Assembly (NCBI RefSeq): GCF_003043945.1
Contig: NZ_PYXG01000001.1
Span: 2,001,868 to 2,065,867, forward strand
Length of the DNA: 64,000 bases
Origin: Prevotella sp. oral taxon 376
GTDB lineage: Bacteria > Bacteroidota > Bacteroidia > Bacteroidales > Bacteroidaceae
Reading direction: 5' to 3'
Part shown: positions 8,550 through 17,160 of the stretch, piece after piece
Layout of the letters: the number at the start of each line of letters is the position of its first letter
Position numbering within the stretch: position 1 is the first letter of the stretch
The notes under the pieces: generated by a model
What the model saw: the letters and a program-made list of their open reading frames with translations, nothing else
The model's database searches: none
What the model was told of the DNA's origin: nothing
Position numbers and translations under genes: made by a program

Positions 8550-9134
8550 CTACTGTCCTTTCATTTCTTCTCTCAACTTGTCGGCAAGCACCATCTGCTC
8601 AAACTCTTTATTGGATAGTTCTTGTTTTTCTTTCTTGGGAACATAATCCTCCAAGTCTTTAAGCATGTCGGCAAGAATAGATTCCACAATAGCGCGATAT
8701 TCCTTCTTCTTGTCTTCCTTTGAACTTACCTCGTCCCTTCTATTAATAAAGGCACGTGCGCCGTGAAGGACAATATCATGATATAGGCCATCAGCAATAG
8801 AGGTTGTATTAACCATGTTTGTTAAAAGAGTACTCAATATCTCATCGCACTCCTTTGTGTTTTCCTCGAAAAGGTCAATGATAGATTGGTACATCATTCT
8901 ATTTTGTGGAATACATACACTCCACAATTCTTCTAACGAAGCAATCTTTATCGCTTCTATCTCCGAAAGCCCATTCTTCTCAAGATATTTCTGGGTAATC
9001 TTAACGTTTGCATTTTCCTCTCGTGCCGTTCCTTTGTCGGAAATCAGCAACCTTACTCGCTTTATCTTGAAATTGCCGAATCGAGCGTATGCCCCCAATG
9101 GCATTATTCGTTTTTCCTTTTTCTCTTCGCTCAT
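8550..9134 (-). CDS. Hypothetical phage protein
   Basis: 194 residues, soluble, strongly helical with Glu/Lys-rich N- and C-termini. A central segment MVNTTSIADGLYHDIVLHGARAF is the least charged part. It lies in the leftward operon with a 27-base gap to its upstream neighbour and 2 bases before the small membrane protein. I do not recognise the family. A tail or head assembly accessory role would be a guess from location only. Confidence 0.6.
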   Translation of the reverse strand: MSEEKKEKRIMPLGAYARFGNFKIKRVRLLISDKGTAREENANVKITQKYLEKNGLSEIEAIKIASLEELWSVCIPQNRMMYQSIIDLFEENTKECDEILSTLLTNMVNTTSIADGLYHDIVLHGARAFINRRDEVSSKEDKKKEYRAIVESILADMLKDLEDYVPKKEKQELSNKEFEQMVLADKLREEMKGQ

Positions 9135-9161
9135 ATTAATTATTTGATAAAGCCTTAAACC

Positions 9162-9392
9162 TTAAGGCATAATTTTCAAAAAGTCTGCAACTTTCTTACA
9201 CCGGTAGAACAACTCCAAGTCAGACGACAAGCCGTTGTCTTTCATAGTAACTGGATCTATACCTTTTTCTCCGTTCAAAACTCTCACACAAAGTTCCATC
9301 TGTTGGTAAGCAAGGGATAATTGTTCCCTTGCTTCCTTTTCAGATAAACTTGCTACAAAATAATTAATGACTTTTACATCTTCTTTTTTCAT
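9162..9392 (-). CDS. Small conserved phage protein
   Basis: 76 residues, helical, with ASLSEKEAREQLSLAYQQ and a C-terminal SDLELFYRCKKVADFLKIMP. There is no transmembrane segment and no metal or nucleotide motif. It is packed between genes of the leftward operon (12 bases downstream of the Ala/Glu-rich gene). Proteins of this type recur in Bacteroidales phages without assigned function. Confidence 0.6.
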   Translation of the reverse strand: MKKEDVKVINYFVASLSEKEAREQLSLAYQQMELCVRVLNGEKGIDPVTMKDNGLSSDLELFYRCKKVADFLKIMP

Positions 9393-9404
9393 ATAGCAAT
9401 CAAT

Positions 9405-9872
9405 TTAAGATTTCTTTGGACGTCCACCCTTTTTGGGCTTATTCGGTTCAGTATCACCAGCGTTGTCCTGAGTCTTCTCGTCACCATTTTCGTCCTCTTC
9501 TGGAGACGGCAAGTCGTCAGTGTTTTCTTCTTTCGAGCCTTGTTTTTCAGCGAGCTTTACAGAAAGTTCTGCGGCTTCTTCCTCAAAACCTGCCTCCAAC
9601 AAAGCGGCGACTTGCTCTTCTTCGGGCAGCTTACCAATTTCTTCGAGTTTTACCTTTCGCTCTGCGGCGGCCTTTTCTTCCGCTTCTTTTTCCTGCTGCG
9701 CTTTCAACGCTTCCGCAGCCTGCTTGGCTGTATCTTCTTCCTCGTTCTTAGCATCATTCTGCTCACCGATAGCAGTGCCAACTTCTGGCTTGCCATAGCT
9801 TGCACGTACCAAATTCCCGATGTCTCCACTCTCAACCCTCTTAGGGTTCTTTTCTCCAATAATTAATGCCAT
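9405..9872 (-). CDS. Ala/Glu-rich protein with GRPKK tail
   Basis: 155 residues. A short ordered N-terminus (MALIIGEKNPKRVESGDIGN) is followed by a long low-complexity Ala/Glu/Lys region that should form a single helix or coiled coil (about 45-120). An acidic stretch comes next, and the end is KKGGRPKKS. The GRPKK tail resembles a minimal AT-hook and could touch DNA. The frame is bounded by neighbours on the same strand. Function unknown. Confidence 0.6.
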   Translation of the reverse strand: MALIIGEKNPKRVESGDIGNLVRASYGKPEVGTAIGEQNDAKNEEEDTAKQAAEALKAQQEKEAEEKAAAERKVKLEEIGKLPEEEQVAALLEAGFEEEAAELSVKLAEKQGSKEENTDDLPSPEEDENGDEKTQDNAGDTEPNKPKKGGRPKKS

Positions 9873-9896
9873 AATTTTCTTTTTTTGATGTTAGTA

Positions 9897-10724
9897 TTAT
9901 TTTACATTGTATATCGGCGTTGCGCCGTTTCCCATAAGCATGGTAACATTTACATTTGCCTTTCCACGCACCATGTCAACTTTCTCTTTCTCAATTTCCA
10001 AAGAGCGTAGCTTGATATACTGGTCCGGCGTAAGCCCCATTTTAAGGCGGTAAGCATCGTCTGCTTCAGCACGCTTACTTTCAGAAACCTTGCGCACCTC
10101 CTGCATGCGTGCGTTAGCTTCTTCTGTCTGTAATTTTTGAATTGCCGACGCCGTATGGTTATATTCTTCCATGACCTCCTCATTAGGTTTAGCCTTGTCA
10201 ATAATGACCTTGATGAGTTTAATAGGAATTTTCTCGGAGCTGATTTTCTTGTTCAAAACCTCCTCGATGTGTTTGGAGATATTATCATAAATGGACCGTT
10301 TAGACGTAAGCTGCACCATTGGGTATTTGCTAATCTCATTGCGCACCTCGTTACAAAAATCTTTCTGTATAATATTCTCGTACCACTGCGTTCCAAAATT
10401 CTCATATAAATCAGGCGTCTTTCCTTTCTCTATCTGTATAAGAGCGTGAGCAGTTAGCGATATGGGCGTGTTATCCAAAGAGATAATGTCCTTGAAGTTT
10501 TCGTTATACTGTACAGGAATAACCTTAAATGTCTCGCTTGAAGTTGACCACCAGCACCATGTAAGACCTGTCTGAACAGGCGTTTTATCAACCCCTCCGT
10601 GTCCAAAGAACCAAGGTTTATAAATCAACACTGATTCCTCGCCTGCTCCGGGGCGTACTCCGTGGCATGAAGTCATTAAAACGACCAATGCCACTAAACT
10701 CAAAATAGATAAGATTTTCTTCAT
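9897..10724 (-). CDS. SPFH/prohibitin-like lipoprotein
   Basis: 275 residues. The signal peptide MKKILSILSLVALVVLM precedes the lipobox TSC, so the mature protein starts at about Cys20 and should be membrane anchored. An SPFH/band 7-like region follows (about 30-190: PVQYNENFKDIISLDNTPIS..., then FCNEVRNEISKYP). A long charged helix (about 190-250) ends in a GNGATPIYNV tail. SPFH proteins form oligomeric membrane scaffolds in bacteria. A lipidated SPFH protein in a phage operon may affect host envelope or superinfection. The domain call rests on pattern, the lipobox on direct reading. Confidence 0.75.
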   Translation of the reverse strand: MKKILSILSLVALVVLMTSCHGVRPGAGEESVLIYKPWFFGHGGVDKTPVQTGLTWCWWSTSSETFKVIPVQYNENFKDIISLDNTPISLTAHALIQIEKGKTPDLYENFGTQWYENIIQKDFCNEVRNEISKYPMVQLTSKRSIYDNISKHIEEVLNKKISSEKIPIKLIKVIIDKAKPNEEVMEEYNHTASAIQKLQTEEANARMQEVRKVSESKRAEADDAYRLKMGLTPDQYIKLRSLEIEKEKVDMVRGKANVNVTMLMGNGATPIYNVK

Positions 10725-10761
10725 AAAAAGTTGAATTAAATATTAATATATTGTTTTGGGG

Positions 10762-11469
10762 TTACCCCATTACCAACTCCCAATCCTCTGCAAATACATC
10801 AGATATAGATGGTACCCAACTGTTAGCAACACCCGTCTCACGATTATAGATAAGACACTGACTGGTGTAGTCAATGAAGTTCTTACCTTTGCCAATCAAA
10901 TCCTTGGCACTCTGTGGAAGTGATTGCATCTTGGGGATAATATCTCCCTCAATGTGAGCGGAGACTTGTTTGAACACCATCAAGCTCTTTCCGTTCCAAC
11001 CGCTTCTGCGGATTGCAAGACCGAACTTCAATGCTTGGATAGCCTCGCCGAAGTTGTACTTTGTGTCTGGTTTAGTCTTTGCGCCATTTGCATACTCAAT
11101 ACGATTGTGCAAGGTGCCGAGGTAGCTCCCCATAGCCTCTCGCTGAAGGTACAAGAGGAAAGCTGGGTAACTTTCCTTGATAGTATCTCTGAACTTGTCA
11201 GACTTGACAAAAGCACTGCACTTTTCATACTTCTCGGAAAGGTCAGCATCTTCGATTTTCAGTCTATCAAGGAAAGTGTCAGCAGGCTTGTACGCCTTTT
11301 CAAACACCGATTTCGGAGACCAACTCTCATAACCGTCTTCGTAACGAACATGATAGCCCTGTCTCCATTCGTGGTTATCTTCATTAGCGCGTGCAAACCC
11401 TTTTTCAACAGCAGTAAGTTCATCCATCACTTCTGCTTCAACACTCTTTGTTCCAATGTACTTTTTCAT
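10762..11469 (-). CDS. Tad2-like (DUF2829) protein, candidate anti-Thoeris
   Basis: 235 residues in two parts. Residues about 1-125 match a common phage N-terminal region (MKKYIGTKSVEAE..., GYHVRYEDGYESWSPKSVFE). Residues about 138-235 look like a DUF2829/Tad2 domain: YNFGEAIQALKFGLAIRRSG then WNGKSLMVFKQV, ending NSWVPSISDVFAEDWELVMG. Tad2 proteins sequester the cyclic nucleotide signal of Thoeris defence. Whether this member keeps the pocket cannot be judged here. It is the largest member of this stretch of the leftward operon. The domain pattern is strong; the anti-defence role is inference. Confidence 0.75.
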   Translation of the reverse strand: MKKYIGTKSVEAEVMDELTAVEKGFARANEDNHEWRQGYHVRYEDGYESWSPKSVFEKAYKPADTFLDRLKIEDADLSEKYEKCSAFVKSDKFRDTIKESYPAFLLYLQREAMGSYLGTLHNRIEYANGAKTKPDTKYNFGEAIQALKFGLAIRRSGWNGKSLMVFKQVSAHIEGDIIPKMQSLPQSAKDLIGKGKNFIDYTSQCLIYNRETGVANSWVPSISDVFAEDWELVMG

Positions 11470-11481
11470 CTTCTTTATGTT

Positions 11482-11763
11482 TTAATAATTAACAATTTTA
11501 TCTTGACTATGCAACTGTAGCATAAACTCTTCAATCTCACGGATGGTTGCCAGCCTAACCTTTCCGCCCCACATAAAATTCTTAATGTCAGAACTTTTGC
11601 AGATTATTCCATTGTGCCACCCAATCAAAATTCCGTACCCATCGGCGTTGGCATAGCCGTTATGGATAAAAACTCTTTGACCTTCAAGATGAGCTTTTCC
11701 ACTTTCTTTATTGCTTGGTATTCCATAGAGGAACTCGCCAAGCCTAAATTCCGTTCTTTTCAT
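11482..11763 (-). CDS. Hypothetical phage protein
   Basis: 93 residues from the ATG at 11763 (MKRTEFRLGEFLYGIPSNKE), chosen over an upstream start because AT-rich sequence precedes it. Beta-rich middle (HLEGQRVFIHNGYANADGYG) and a helical end (IREIEEFMLQLHSQ). It sits 12 bases upstream of the Tad2-like gene start. No recognised family. Confidence 0.6.
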   Translation of the reverse strand: MKRTEFRLGEFLYGIPSNKESGKAHLEGQRVFIHNGYANADGYGILIGWHNGIICKSSDIKNFMWGGKVRLATIREIEEFMLQLHSQDKIVNY

Positions 11764-11785
11764 TATCTTTTTCAGATTATAAAAC

Positions 11786-12094
11786 CTAAACCACTTCCTC
11801 GTATGTCTTTTCAAATATATCGGGCTTGCAAGGGTAAAACTCGCCATTTACGCCCTTGATAATATAATCGCCGATGTCTGCTTTCATTTCTCCTTCCAAC
11901 GTTTGTATGCGCAAACCTTTTTCTTCAACGATACGCTCATACTCATCCCATTTCCAAAAGGCTACCCCTTTTGATGTAGTTCCCTTTAAGATGAATTCGG
12001 ATTTTTGCTCTAAAAAAGCTGTTACTTCCGCCAAGTTGTCTCCATTCCATTGCACGGCTTCAATTACAACTGGTCTCTTTCTGTACTTTTTCAT
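11786..12094 (-). CDS. Small conserved phage protein (KPVVIEAVQW type)
   Basis: 102 residues. It starts MKKYRKRPVVIEAVQWNGDN and ends GDYIIKGVNGEFYPCKPDIF. This pattern is widespread in small phage proteins of many hosts and is easy to recognise although no function has been assigned. The fold is probably compact beta. It lies in the leftward operon, 12 bases from the next upstream gene. Confidence 0.72.
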   Translation of the reverse strand: MKKYRKRPVVIEAVQWNGDNLAEVTAFLEQKSEFILKGTTSKGVAFWKWDEYERIVEEKGLRIQTLEGEMKADIGDYIIKGVNGEFYPCKPDIFEKTYEEVV

Positions 12095-12106
12095 ATATTT
12101 TTAATA

Positions 12107-12502
12107 TTAAATATTACCTTTATAAATCTCTTTTTGTAACACTTTCCAACAGCACTTGGCAACCCAGCCTACCATATAGGCTGCGTGTTCATCGTTGGTC
12201 AAGTCGTATGTTATACCCAACTCGTCAAACATTGAATTTGCAGCGTGTAGGCTTTCGTGGGCAATGCGCTTAACCATTTCGCTACCGAGTATTTCTCCCT
12301 CCAAAACGAAAAGTATCAACACGCCATATTTCTTACTTTTCTTGTGCATAACACATTGGTATGTATAGGCATTGCCGTCTTCGTACTTTTCTATTGGTTT
12401 ATCATTGTTCTTATGACAGACAAATTTATCCTTTACGTCCTCCCAATTCGTAGCAACCCATAGCTTACGCGGATATATTTCGCAGTTAAACTCTTTCAGC
12501 AT
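12107..12502 (-). CDS. Putative zinc-metallopeptidase-like protein (HExxH)
   Basis: 131 residues with KRIAHESLHAANSMFDEL at about residues 80-97. HESLH fits the HExxH zinc-binding helix of zincins, followed about 25 residues later by DEHAAYMVGWVAKCC, where the Glu or His could be the third ligand. There is no signal peptide. Its start overlaps the stop of the small membrane gene upstream (ATGCTGA), so the two are probably coupled. Enzymatic activity is inferred from one motif only. Confidence 0.62.
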   Translation of the reverse strand: MLKEFNCEIYPRKLWVATNWEDVKDKFVCHKNNDKPIEKYEDGNAYTYQCVMHKKSKKYGVLILFVLEGEILGSEMVKRIAHESLHAANSMFDELGITYDLTNDEHAAYMVGWVAKCCWKVLQKEIYKGNI

Positions 12503-12663
12503 AATAGCACCAATTTACAACAGAGAAGAAACGCACCTGAAAGCAATATAGCAATGCACAGGCATCGCAAACCTTTTGAGCAATGTTCCCAATTAAAGCC
12601 AAGAGAAACAGCCAAGAACACCATTGACGCAAGCAGCGACCCATATATCAAGACGTCTATCAT
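12496..12663 (-). CDS. Small two-helix membrane protein
   Basis: 55 residues from the ATG at 12663. Two hydrophobic helices (LIYGSLLASMVFLAVSLGF and CLCIAILLSGAFLLCCKLVL) flank a short polar loop (NWEHCSKGLR). The start overlaps the stop of the upstream gene and the stop overlaps the next start, so it is translationally coupled on both sides. That argues it is real despite its size. It could be a holin-like or envelope-modifying peptide. Confidence 0.55.
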   Translation of the reverse strand: MIDVLIYGSLLASMVFLAVSLGFNWEHCSKGLRCLCIAILLSGAFLLCCKLVLLC

Positions 12664-13424
12664 ACTGTACACCCTTTCCTTGCTTTCAATTCTTTGTATC
12701 TTTTCTCGCTTACAAGGAACACACCTCTGTCCTTGAACTTGATTGCGTGGTAGCGGTTGTTACCGATATAGTAATCTGCCTTAACAATATCTTCGTAAAT
12801 TGATAGATATTTAGATAGGCTACCTGTCTCAAAACTTTTAATCATATAATAAGCATGATACCCACACAACTTAGCATACAACTTATCGTCCGTTACTCCT
12901 TTTGCAACACCTTTGTATTTCTCAAAGAAGTTGTAAAGGTCTATCTCGTCGGGCAGTTGAGGCTCGTGAGAAACCTTGCGCGGTTCAAATTTGAAACTTT
13001 TTGCTTTGTCTGCAAACTGGTGCAAATCCTCCAGCTCCTTGCGCAGGACACTATTAAAAATATTCATATCACGTGTATTTGTTGAAAAGTCTTTGCCTTT
13101 CCCTAAGTCAATAGCGCATAAGTAATTATAGGCTTCTTCTCTATCAAAACACTCCCGAGCTAAACAGTCGGTACAAATCTCCCTCCACTTGTCATTATAC
13201 CCCATGTCAAGATTTAGGGCATCTAAATAAGAAAGTGGGCGCAGATAAGACTTGTTAAGTTTTACCATATAATCTTCCACCCAATAGGCAAAACCTTCGC
13301 GACACGTATCGTCCGCAACTTTGATGATGGCAACATCAGAACAACAAGAATAGCCTAATGATATAAGAATGTTTGCTTTCTCTTCGTCTAATACCTTTAC
13401 CCAATATCCATTGTCCTTATTCAT
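12660..13424 (-). CDS. Hypothetical phage protein
   Basis: 254 residues starting at 13424 (MNKDNGYWVKVL). This ATG overlaps the upstream stop (ATGAATAA) and has GAGGAGGG just before it, a rare purine-rich ribosome site for this sequence. It contains a Cys-bearing segment (CTDCLARECF) and a C-terminal GNNRYHAIKFKDRGVFLVS stretch. No enzyme motif is recognised. It is coupled to the 55-residue membrane gene downstream. Confidence 0.6.
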   Translation of the reverse strand: MNKDNGYWVKVLDEEKANILISLGYSCCSDVAIIKVADDTCREGFAYWVEDYMVKLNKSYLRPLSYLDALNLDMGYNDKWREICTDCLARECFDREEAYNYLCAIDLGKGKDFSTNTRDMNIFNSVLRKELEDLHQFADKAKSFKFEPRKVSHEPQLPDEIDLYNFFEKYKGVAKGVTDDKLYAKLCGYHAYYMIKSFETGSLSKYLSIYEDIVKADYYIGNNRYHAIKFKDRGVFLVSEKRYKELKARKGCTV

Positions 13425-13644
13425 TGTCTTCACCCTCCTCATGTTCCATGTCTGCGTCTACAATGCAGTGTAAAATTTTGCCGTATTTAACTTCTCCACT
13501 ATCGGTGATAGAAGCATCGGCATTGGTGATAAAGACACTTACGTCTATACGCTCCAGCCCATGACTGTTCACAAAATCACTAACAAGAGACGCGATTTCT
13601 CTTGCAAGACCTTTCTTCGCTATCTCAAAATCTTCTCTGTCCAT
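13417..13644 (-). CDS. Small acidic hypothetical protein
   Basis: 75 residues, with an N-terminal helix (EDFEIAKKGLAREIASLVSD), a beta-rich centre (RIDVSVFITNADAS) and an acidic end (MEHEEGEDNE). It lies between the D5-like helicase and the following gene in the same operon. No family recognised. Confidence 0.55.
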   Translation of the reverse strand: MDREDFEIAKKGLAREIASLVSDFVNSHGLERIDVSVFITNADASITDSGEVKYGKILHCIVDADMEHEEGEDNE

Positions 13645-13718
13645 AGGAACCTTTCAATTATAATTAATACAAACCTTCAGAATACAACTTCTCAACGCAC
13701 ATTCCCGTTTCTATCTTG

Positions 13719-15170
13719 TCAAATATTAAGCGCGTAGCTGATTTCGTGGTCGCAGAATATCTCGTAGATATTGTTGCTGGAGTTCTTCCTCTTCTCATAA
13801 CCAATGGCTCTCATTTCACGACCAAACATATTCAATGTTTCTACCTCGAACATCTTTCGCTCGCAGAAACTGACATAGTCATTATAGAGAGACTGCGCAG
13901 CTACATACTTGGGCTTCTCATCCCAATGACCGCTGTATCTAATGGGCCGATACTCCCTCGCACGTAGAAATATCTGTATCGTCTGACCATTCTCCAACAG
14001 ATAGTCTTCCGTCTCTTCCAAGCTCTCCTTGGTAGGAATGAACTTAAAACCGTCTTCTTTTAATAATTTGTAGCCTTGAATAAGCCAATTGCGAATACCA
14101 CTCAATTCAGTAACCAACTCTGACACCAAGTCGGGACGCATGTCTTGCTTGGAAACAGTAGTGCGGAAATGAATAAGAAGCAGACGACGCATGAAAGCCT
14201 CACCCATCGACCTATTAGAGGGCTTCTTATTCATATTGAAAACGAGGTAAGGTATATCGTCAGTCAATTCTACATTACCACCAATACGCCTGTACTCTTT
14301 CTGTTCCCCAGAGCACAGCGACTTGAAGTTGCCCTCATAGCGGCTTATATCGGAGGTGTTGACCTCGGTACAATAATTGAATATCTTACCGACAATGACA
14401 GCCCTGAAGCGTGCACCATCGTCGCCATCTTTGATTAGATTGTGCAACGACATAGAAGAGATATTGGTATCTCCGTACACCGCTTTGACAACCTCAAAGA
14501 TAACACTCTTGCCATTAGCACCGCTGCCAACCAACCACAAGGTTTCCTCTATCTTGCGGGAAGCGGAATCACGAGGAGCAATGCCCAAGGAAAGAAACTT
14601 CTGAAGAAGAGACACCTGAGCGGGAGTAAGAATGGATTTCAAGAAAGAAGCCCACTTAGGACAAGTCGCCGCAGGGTTATACTCGTAAGGTAAAACGGAA
14701 AGTATATCCATCCTGTCAGAGAATGGATGACATACAGGATTGTCTATATCAGAGAAATCATACACACCATTGCTGAAGCCAACAACAAAGCGGGTAGGGG
14801 ATAGCTTCGACATGGAAGCACCTTGCTTGGCAGCACGCAGAATGTTGGAGCGGGCTTTGACCAAATCAGACTTGTTGATGTGGGCCTTAACCAAAGATCC
14901 GTTCAAGGCTTGCTCCAATAAAACATCGGACAAAGGAGACCAATACTTGCCATTGAAATAATACACGGCATCATCATAATACCGAAGCACCTTGGCACAA
15001 GCGGAACGAATGTGAAACTCGTAGCCAAAGACACGGTCCCCAAACAAGGCGGACTGAATAACCAAACGCAAGTCTTTCTTGCTGTACGCAGAGTACAACT
15101 CATCGGAGAGCATGTTGATAACCTCCATGCTGCGCTCGTAATCCTCACTATGTAATGCTTTCCTTGCCAT
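13719..15170 (-). CDS. D5/P4-type primase-helicase (SF3 ATPase)
   Basis: 483 residues. A Walker A (GSGANGKS) lies at about 215-222, preceded by a D5_N-like region. The C-terminal part contains YLVFNMNKKP and FMRRLLLIHF, typical of phage and plasmid P4-family SF3 helicases. The N-terminal primase module found in longer relatives is absent, so this is the helicase half. SF3 helicases form hexamers that unwind the origin. It is the first gene of the leftward operon, behind the promoter at 15282. A separate O/DnaC-type replication set occurs at 40-42 kb. Confidence 0.88.
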   Translation of the reverse strand: MARKALHSEDYERSMEVINMLSDELYSAYSKKDLRLVIQSALFGDRVFGYEFHIRSACAKVLRYYDDAVYYFNGKYWSPLSDVLLEQALNGSLVKAHINKSDLVKARSNILRAAKQGASMSKLSPTRFVVGFSNGVYDFSDIDNPVCHPFSDRMDILSVLPYEYNPAATCPKWASFLKSILTPAQVSLLQKFLSLGIAPRDSASRKIEETLWLVGSGANGKSVIFEVVKAVYGDTNISSMSLHNLIKDGDDGARFRAVIVGKIFNYCTEVNTSDISRYEGNFKSLCSGEQKEYRRIGGNVELTDDIPYLVFNMNKKPSNRSMGEAFMRRLLLIHFRTTVSKQDMRPDLVSELVTELSGIRNWLIQGYKLLKEDGFKFIPTKESLEETEDYLLENGQTIQIFLRAREYRPIRYSGHWDEKPKYVAAQSLYNDYVSFCERKMFEVETLNMFGREMRAIGYEKRKNSSNNIYEIFCDHEISYALNI

Positions 15171-15281
15171 TTATGCTCCTAACTTCAAAGTTTTAGAGGG
15201 TTGCTATATAGTATATCTTATATATCTTATTCTCTTATCTTTGATTTGATGAATAATTAAGAATTATATCCATTATGATGG

Positions 15282-15289
15282 CAAAGATA
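15282..15289 (-). promoter_or_regulatory. -7 box for the leftward helicase operon
   Basis: Reads TATCTTTG on the minus strand, about 112 bases upstream of the helicase ATG, with a TTTGC candidate -33 upstream (about 15321). It is the only good consensus match before 15170. Confidence 0.6.
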
Positions 15290-15996
15290 TCCTTTGTACA
15301 TGGGACTTGCAAGTAAAAAAGCAAAAATCTAACGAATTTCAGAAAAATCATCCGTTTGAAGAGAAAAATCTACCATAAAAGCTGAAAAATCATATTTTAA
15401 CACAAAATTAACACGAATTTTACACGGAAAAATAAGAAAAATGTCTTCTTTCTTTTTAATATTTTTCTTTCTTCTTTATATAATATATAATTAATTGATA
15501 AATATATCCCCATTCTTATATCTTTCTCTTTGTGAGACTTTCTCTTTCTCTTTTCTTAATAACATACACAAACATGATTAATCATAAATAAAACGAAATG
15601 ACGAGTATTATAATTGACTGCAATAAAAAACAAAAAAATAAAAATAAAATTTTTGTGAGAAGTGAATACGCCCGTCCAAGCCAACCACAAGGGGAGGGGG
15701 TACCCCTGTTCATACGCTTTCCACAAGAAAAAAGGTTATATTATAAATATAATGTAACGTCCTGGAAATCATGGGATTTACGAGCTTTTCGTAGATTGGT
15801 TTAGAGTCGTTTTTCTCTCCAATTTTTTAAGCAAAATATCCACTAATATAACCTTTATAGTCTCTTTTTTATACTTACTTACCAAAAATAACTATTGTGT
15901 TTTGCTATCTGTAGTTTGCAATTCTGGTATATGCATATTTATTTTGTAAAGAAATCCGAAAATCTTATATATTTGGGCAAAATATCTATTATAATA

Positions 15997-16049
15997 CTTG
16001 CATATATTAGATATAATGTGTATCTTTGTAATATAGAAATAAAGATACA
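15997..16049 (+). promoter_or_regulatory. Promoter with overlapping inverted repeat
   Basis: TTG at 15997 and TATCTTTG at 16021-16028. The -7 box is part of an inverted repeat, TGTATCTTT (16019-16027) with AAAGATACA (16041-16049), placed where a repressor would block initiation. A 14-base palindrome, CTCCCAGCTGGGAG, follows at 16059-16072. It drives the small-gene train. Confidence 0.65.
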
Positions 16050-16091
16050 ACGGTATCGCTCCCAGCTGGGAGGCTCTTTGAAATTTTGACG

Positions 16092-16117
16092 ACAAGTAAA
16101 AAGCACTTGTTGTTTTT
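16092..16117 (+). terminator. Possible attenuator in the 16 kb leader
   Basis: ACAAGT (16092) and ACTTGT (16105) form a 6-bp stem followed by TGTTTTT, about 40 bases before the first gene. It is short and weak, so attenuation is only a suggestion. Confidence 0.35.
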
Positions 16118-16155
16118 CGATTGATTTTTTATAAACATCTAAAATATATACGATT

Positions 16156-16596
16156 ATGAAAGATTTAAGATTAAAAGATTTTGTAGAATTTTCTGGAATC
16201 AACGCAAAGTTAATAAACACAGTAAAGAAACAATCAGGCTTAAACTGGGTTGAGTTTCAAGACTATTTGGAAAATGTATCAAATAGCCCTTGCGGTGCTG
16301 CTGGTGGCTTTTCTGGTTTCGTATGGTATTCCGAAACCTCAAGTTTTTGGCGTAAAAACCGAAAATTAATAACCGAACTTATGCAAGAACAAGCAGATAG
16401 TTTGGGTGAAAACTTATTATCAATGGTTTTGGGTTTTGATAGCCTCAAAGACGGTTCTTTTTCTCAAGAAGAAATAGGGCGGGCTTTGTTTGGCAACTTT
16501 AACGAAGACTACATACAGATATACAATACTTTTGCGTGGTTCGCATTAGAAGAAATTGCATACAGATTTTCAGACTTTAAGTACGAAAACGAATAA
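16156..16596 (+). CDS. Conserved phage protein, DUF7222-like
   Basis: 146 residues. The start RLKDFVEFSGINAKLINTVK, the motif GGFSGFVWYSET and the end YNTFAWFALEEIAYRF recall a family of Bacteroidales phage proteins that I remember as DUF7222; the number is from memory. Soluble, helical. It is the first gene after the 16 kb promoter. An AGTACGA site lies at each side of its stop. Function unknown. Confidence 0.68.
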   Translation: MKDLRLKDFVEFSGINAKLINTVKKQSGLNWVEFQDYLENVSNSPCGAAGGFSGFVWYSETSSFWRKNRKLITELMQEQADSLGENLLSMVLGFDSLKDGSFSQEEIGRALFGNFNEDYIQIYNTFAWFALEEIAYRFSDFKYENE

Positions 16597-16623
16597 GTAC
16601 GATTAACATTAAAAATTACAATT

Positions 16624-16857
16624 ATGAAACGCAATGATTTATCACAGTTCACATTTGAGTTAGTAAGTAGCGGATGCTACAGAGTTCATTATTTTACAGA
16701 GAAGCGGGGCGATTTCTGGGTCTATGGCATCCATGACATGTTAATTATTGACGCAACTCTACATGCGGAAGTTGCCAAGGCGAAAGACATCAAGGCCTTG
16801 AGGGACATCGTAAAACGCAATGGAACTCACTATCATGCCAATGGTAAAGAATTCTAA
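16624..16857 (+). CDS. Small hypothetical protein
   Basis: 77 residues behind the recurring AT-rich leader (AAAATTACAATTATG). Beta-rich N-terminus (QFTFELVSSGCYRVHYFTEK) and a helical C-terminus (AKAKDIKALRDIVKRN). No recognised family. It is followed by an 11-bp gap hairpin at 16901-16933. Confidence 0.55.
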   Translation: MKRNDLSQFTFELVSSGCYRVHYFTEKRGDFWVYGIHDMLIIDATLHAEVAKAKDIKALRDIVKRNGTHYHANGKEF

Positions 16858-16962
16858 AAGAACGATGCTTGGGAAAGTCAGACAGATTCTTTGATCACAT
16901 TATCTATGCGGGAAGAAACATTCCGCATAGATACTTATTTGTTTACCCAAAAAATTACAATT

Positions 16963-17160
16963 ATGAAAGTTTACAACATTACAAATAGGCTCAGTGCACA
17001 AGCACGGCGTGAACTCGTGAACATCATTGATACACACGAGAAGTACAGAAACGCTTACTTTTTCAGTCCATCTACGAGCGCAACAGGCAGGCGTTGTAGC
17101 GAAGATCGTTTCAGGGAGTCGCACACGGATGTCTCTTTTTTGAAAGGGGAAACGTTGTGA
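16963..17160 (+). CDS. Small phage protein, possibly N-part of a frameshifted gene
   Basis: 65 residues (MKVYNITNRLSAQARRELVN...). The N-terminus matches small proteins seen in other Bacteroidales phages, which as I recall are longer. The next frame opens at a GTG overlapping this stop and starts VIYRGAQSLDKDGKE, which would read on naturally after FLKGET if one base were restored near 17155. Either two coupled genes or one gene of about 166 residues with a one-base deletion. Confidence 0.55.
   Translation: MKVYNITNRLSAQARRELVNIIDTHEKYRNAYFFSPSTSATGRRCSEDRFRESHTDVSFLKGETL

Larger units (their letters stand above)
15171..16155. other. Intergenic control region, about 1 kb, no gene seen
   Basis: Very AT-rich, with a minus-strand promoter at one end and a plus-strand promoter at the other. 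Short frames here (for example 15598-15804) have poor composition and no phage resemblance. The AT-rich stretch around 15430-15600 could be a melting region, but I find no clear iterons. Confidence 0.6.

Noticed and set aside
15598..15804. Small plus-strand coding frame
   Set aside because: Lys/Asn-rich start then Pro/Arg-rich end, no leader and no resemblance to phage proteins; lies in an AT-rich control region.
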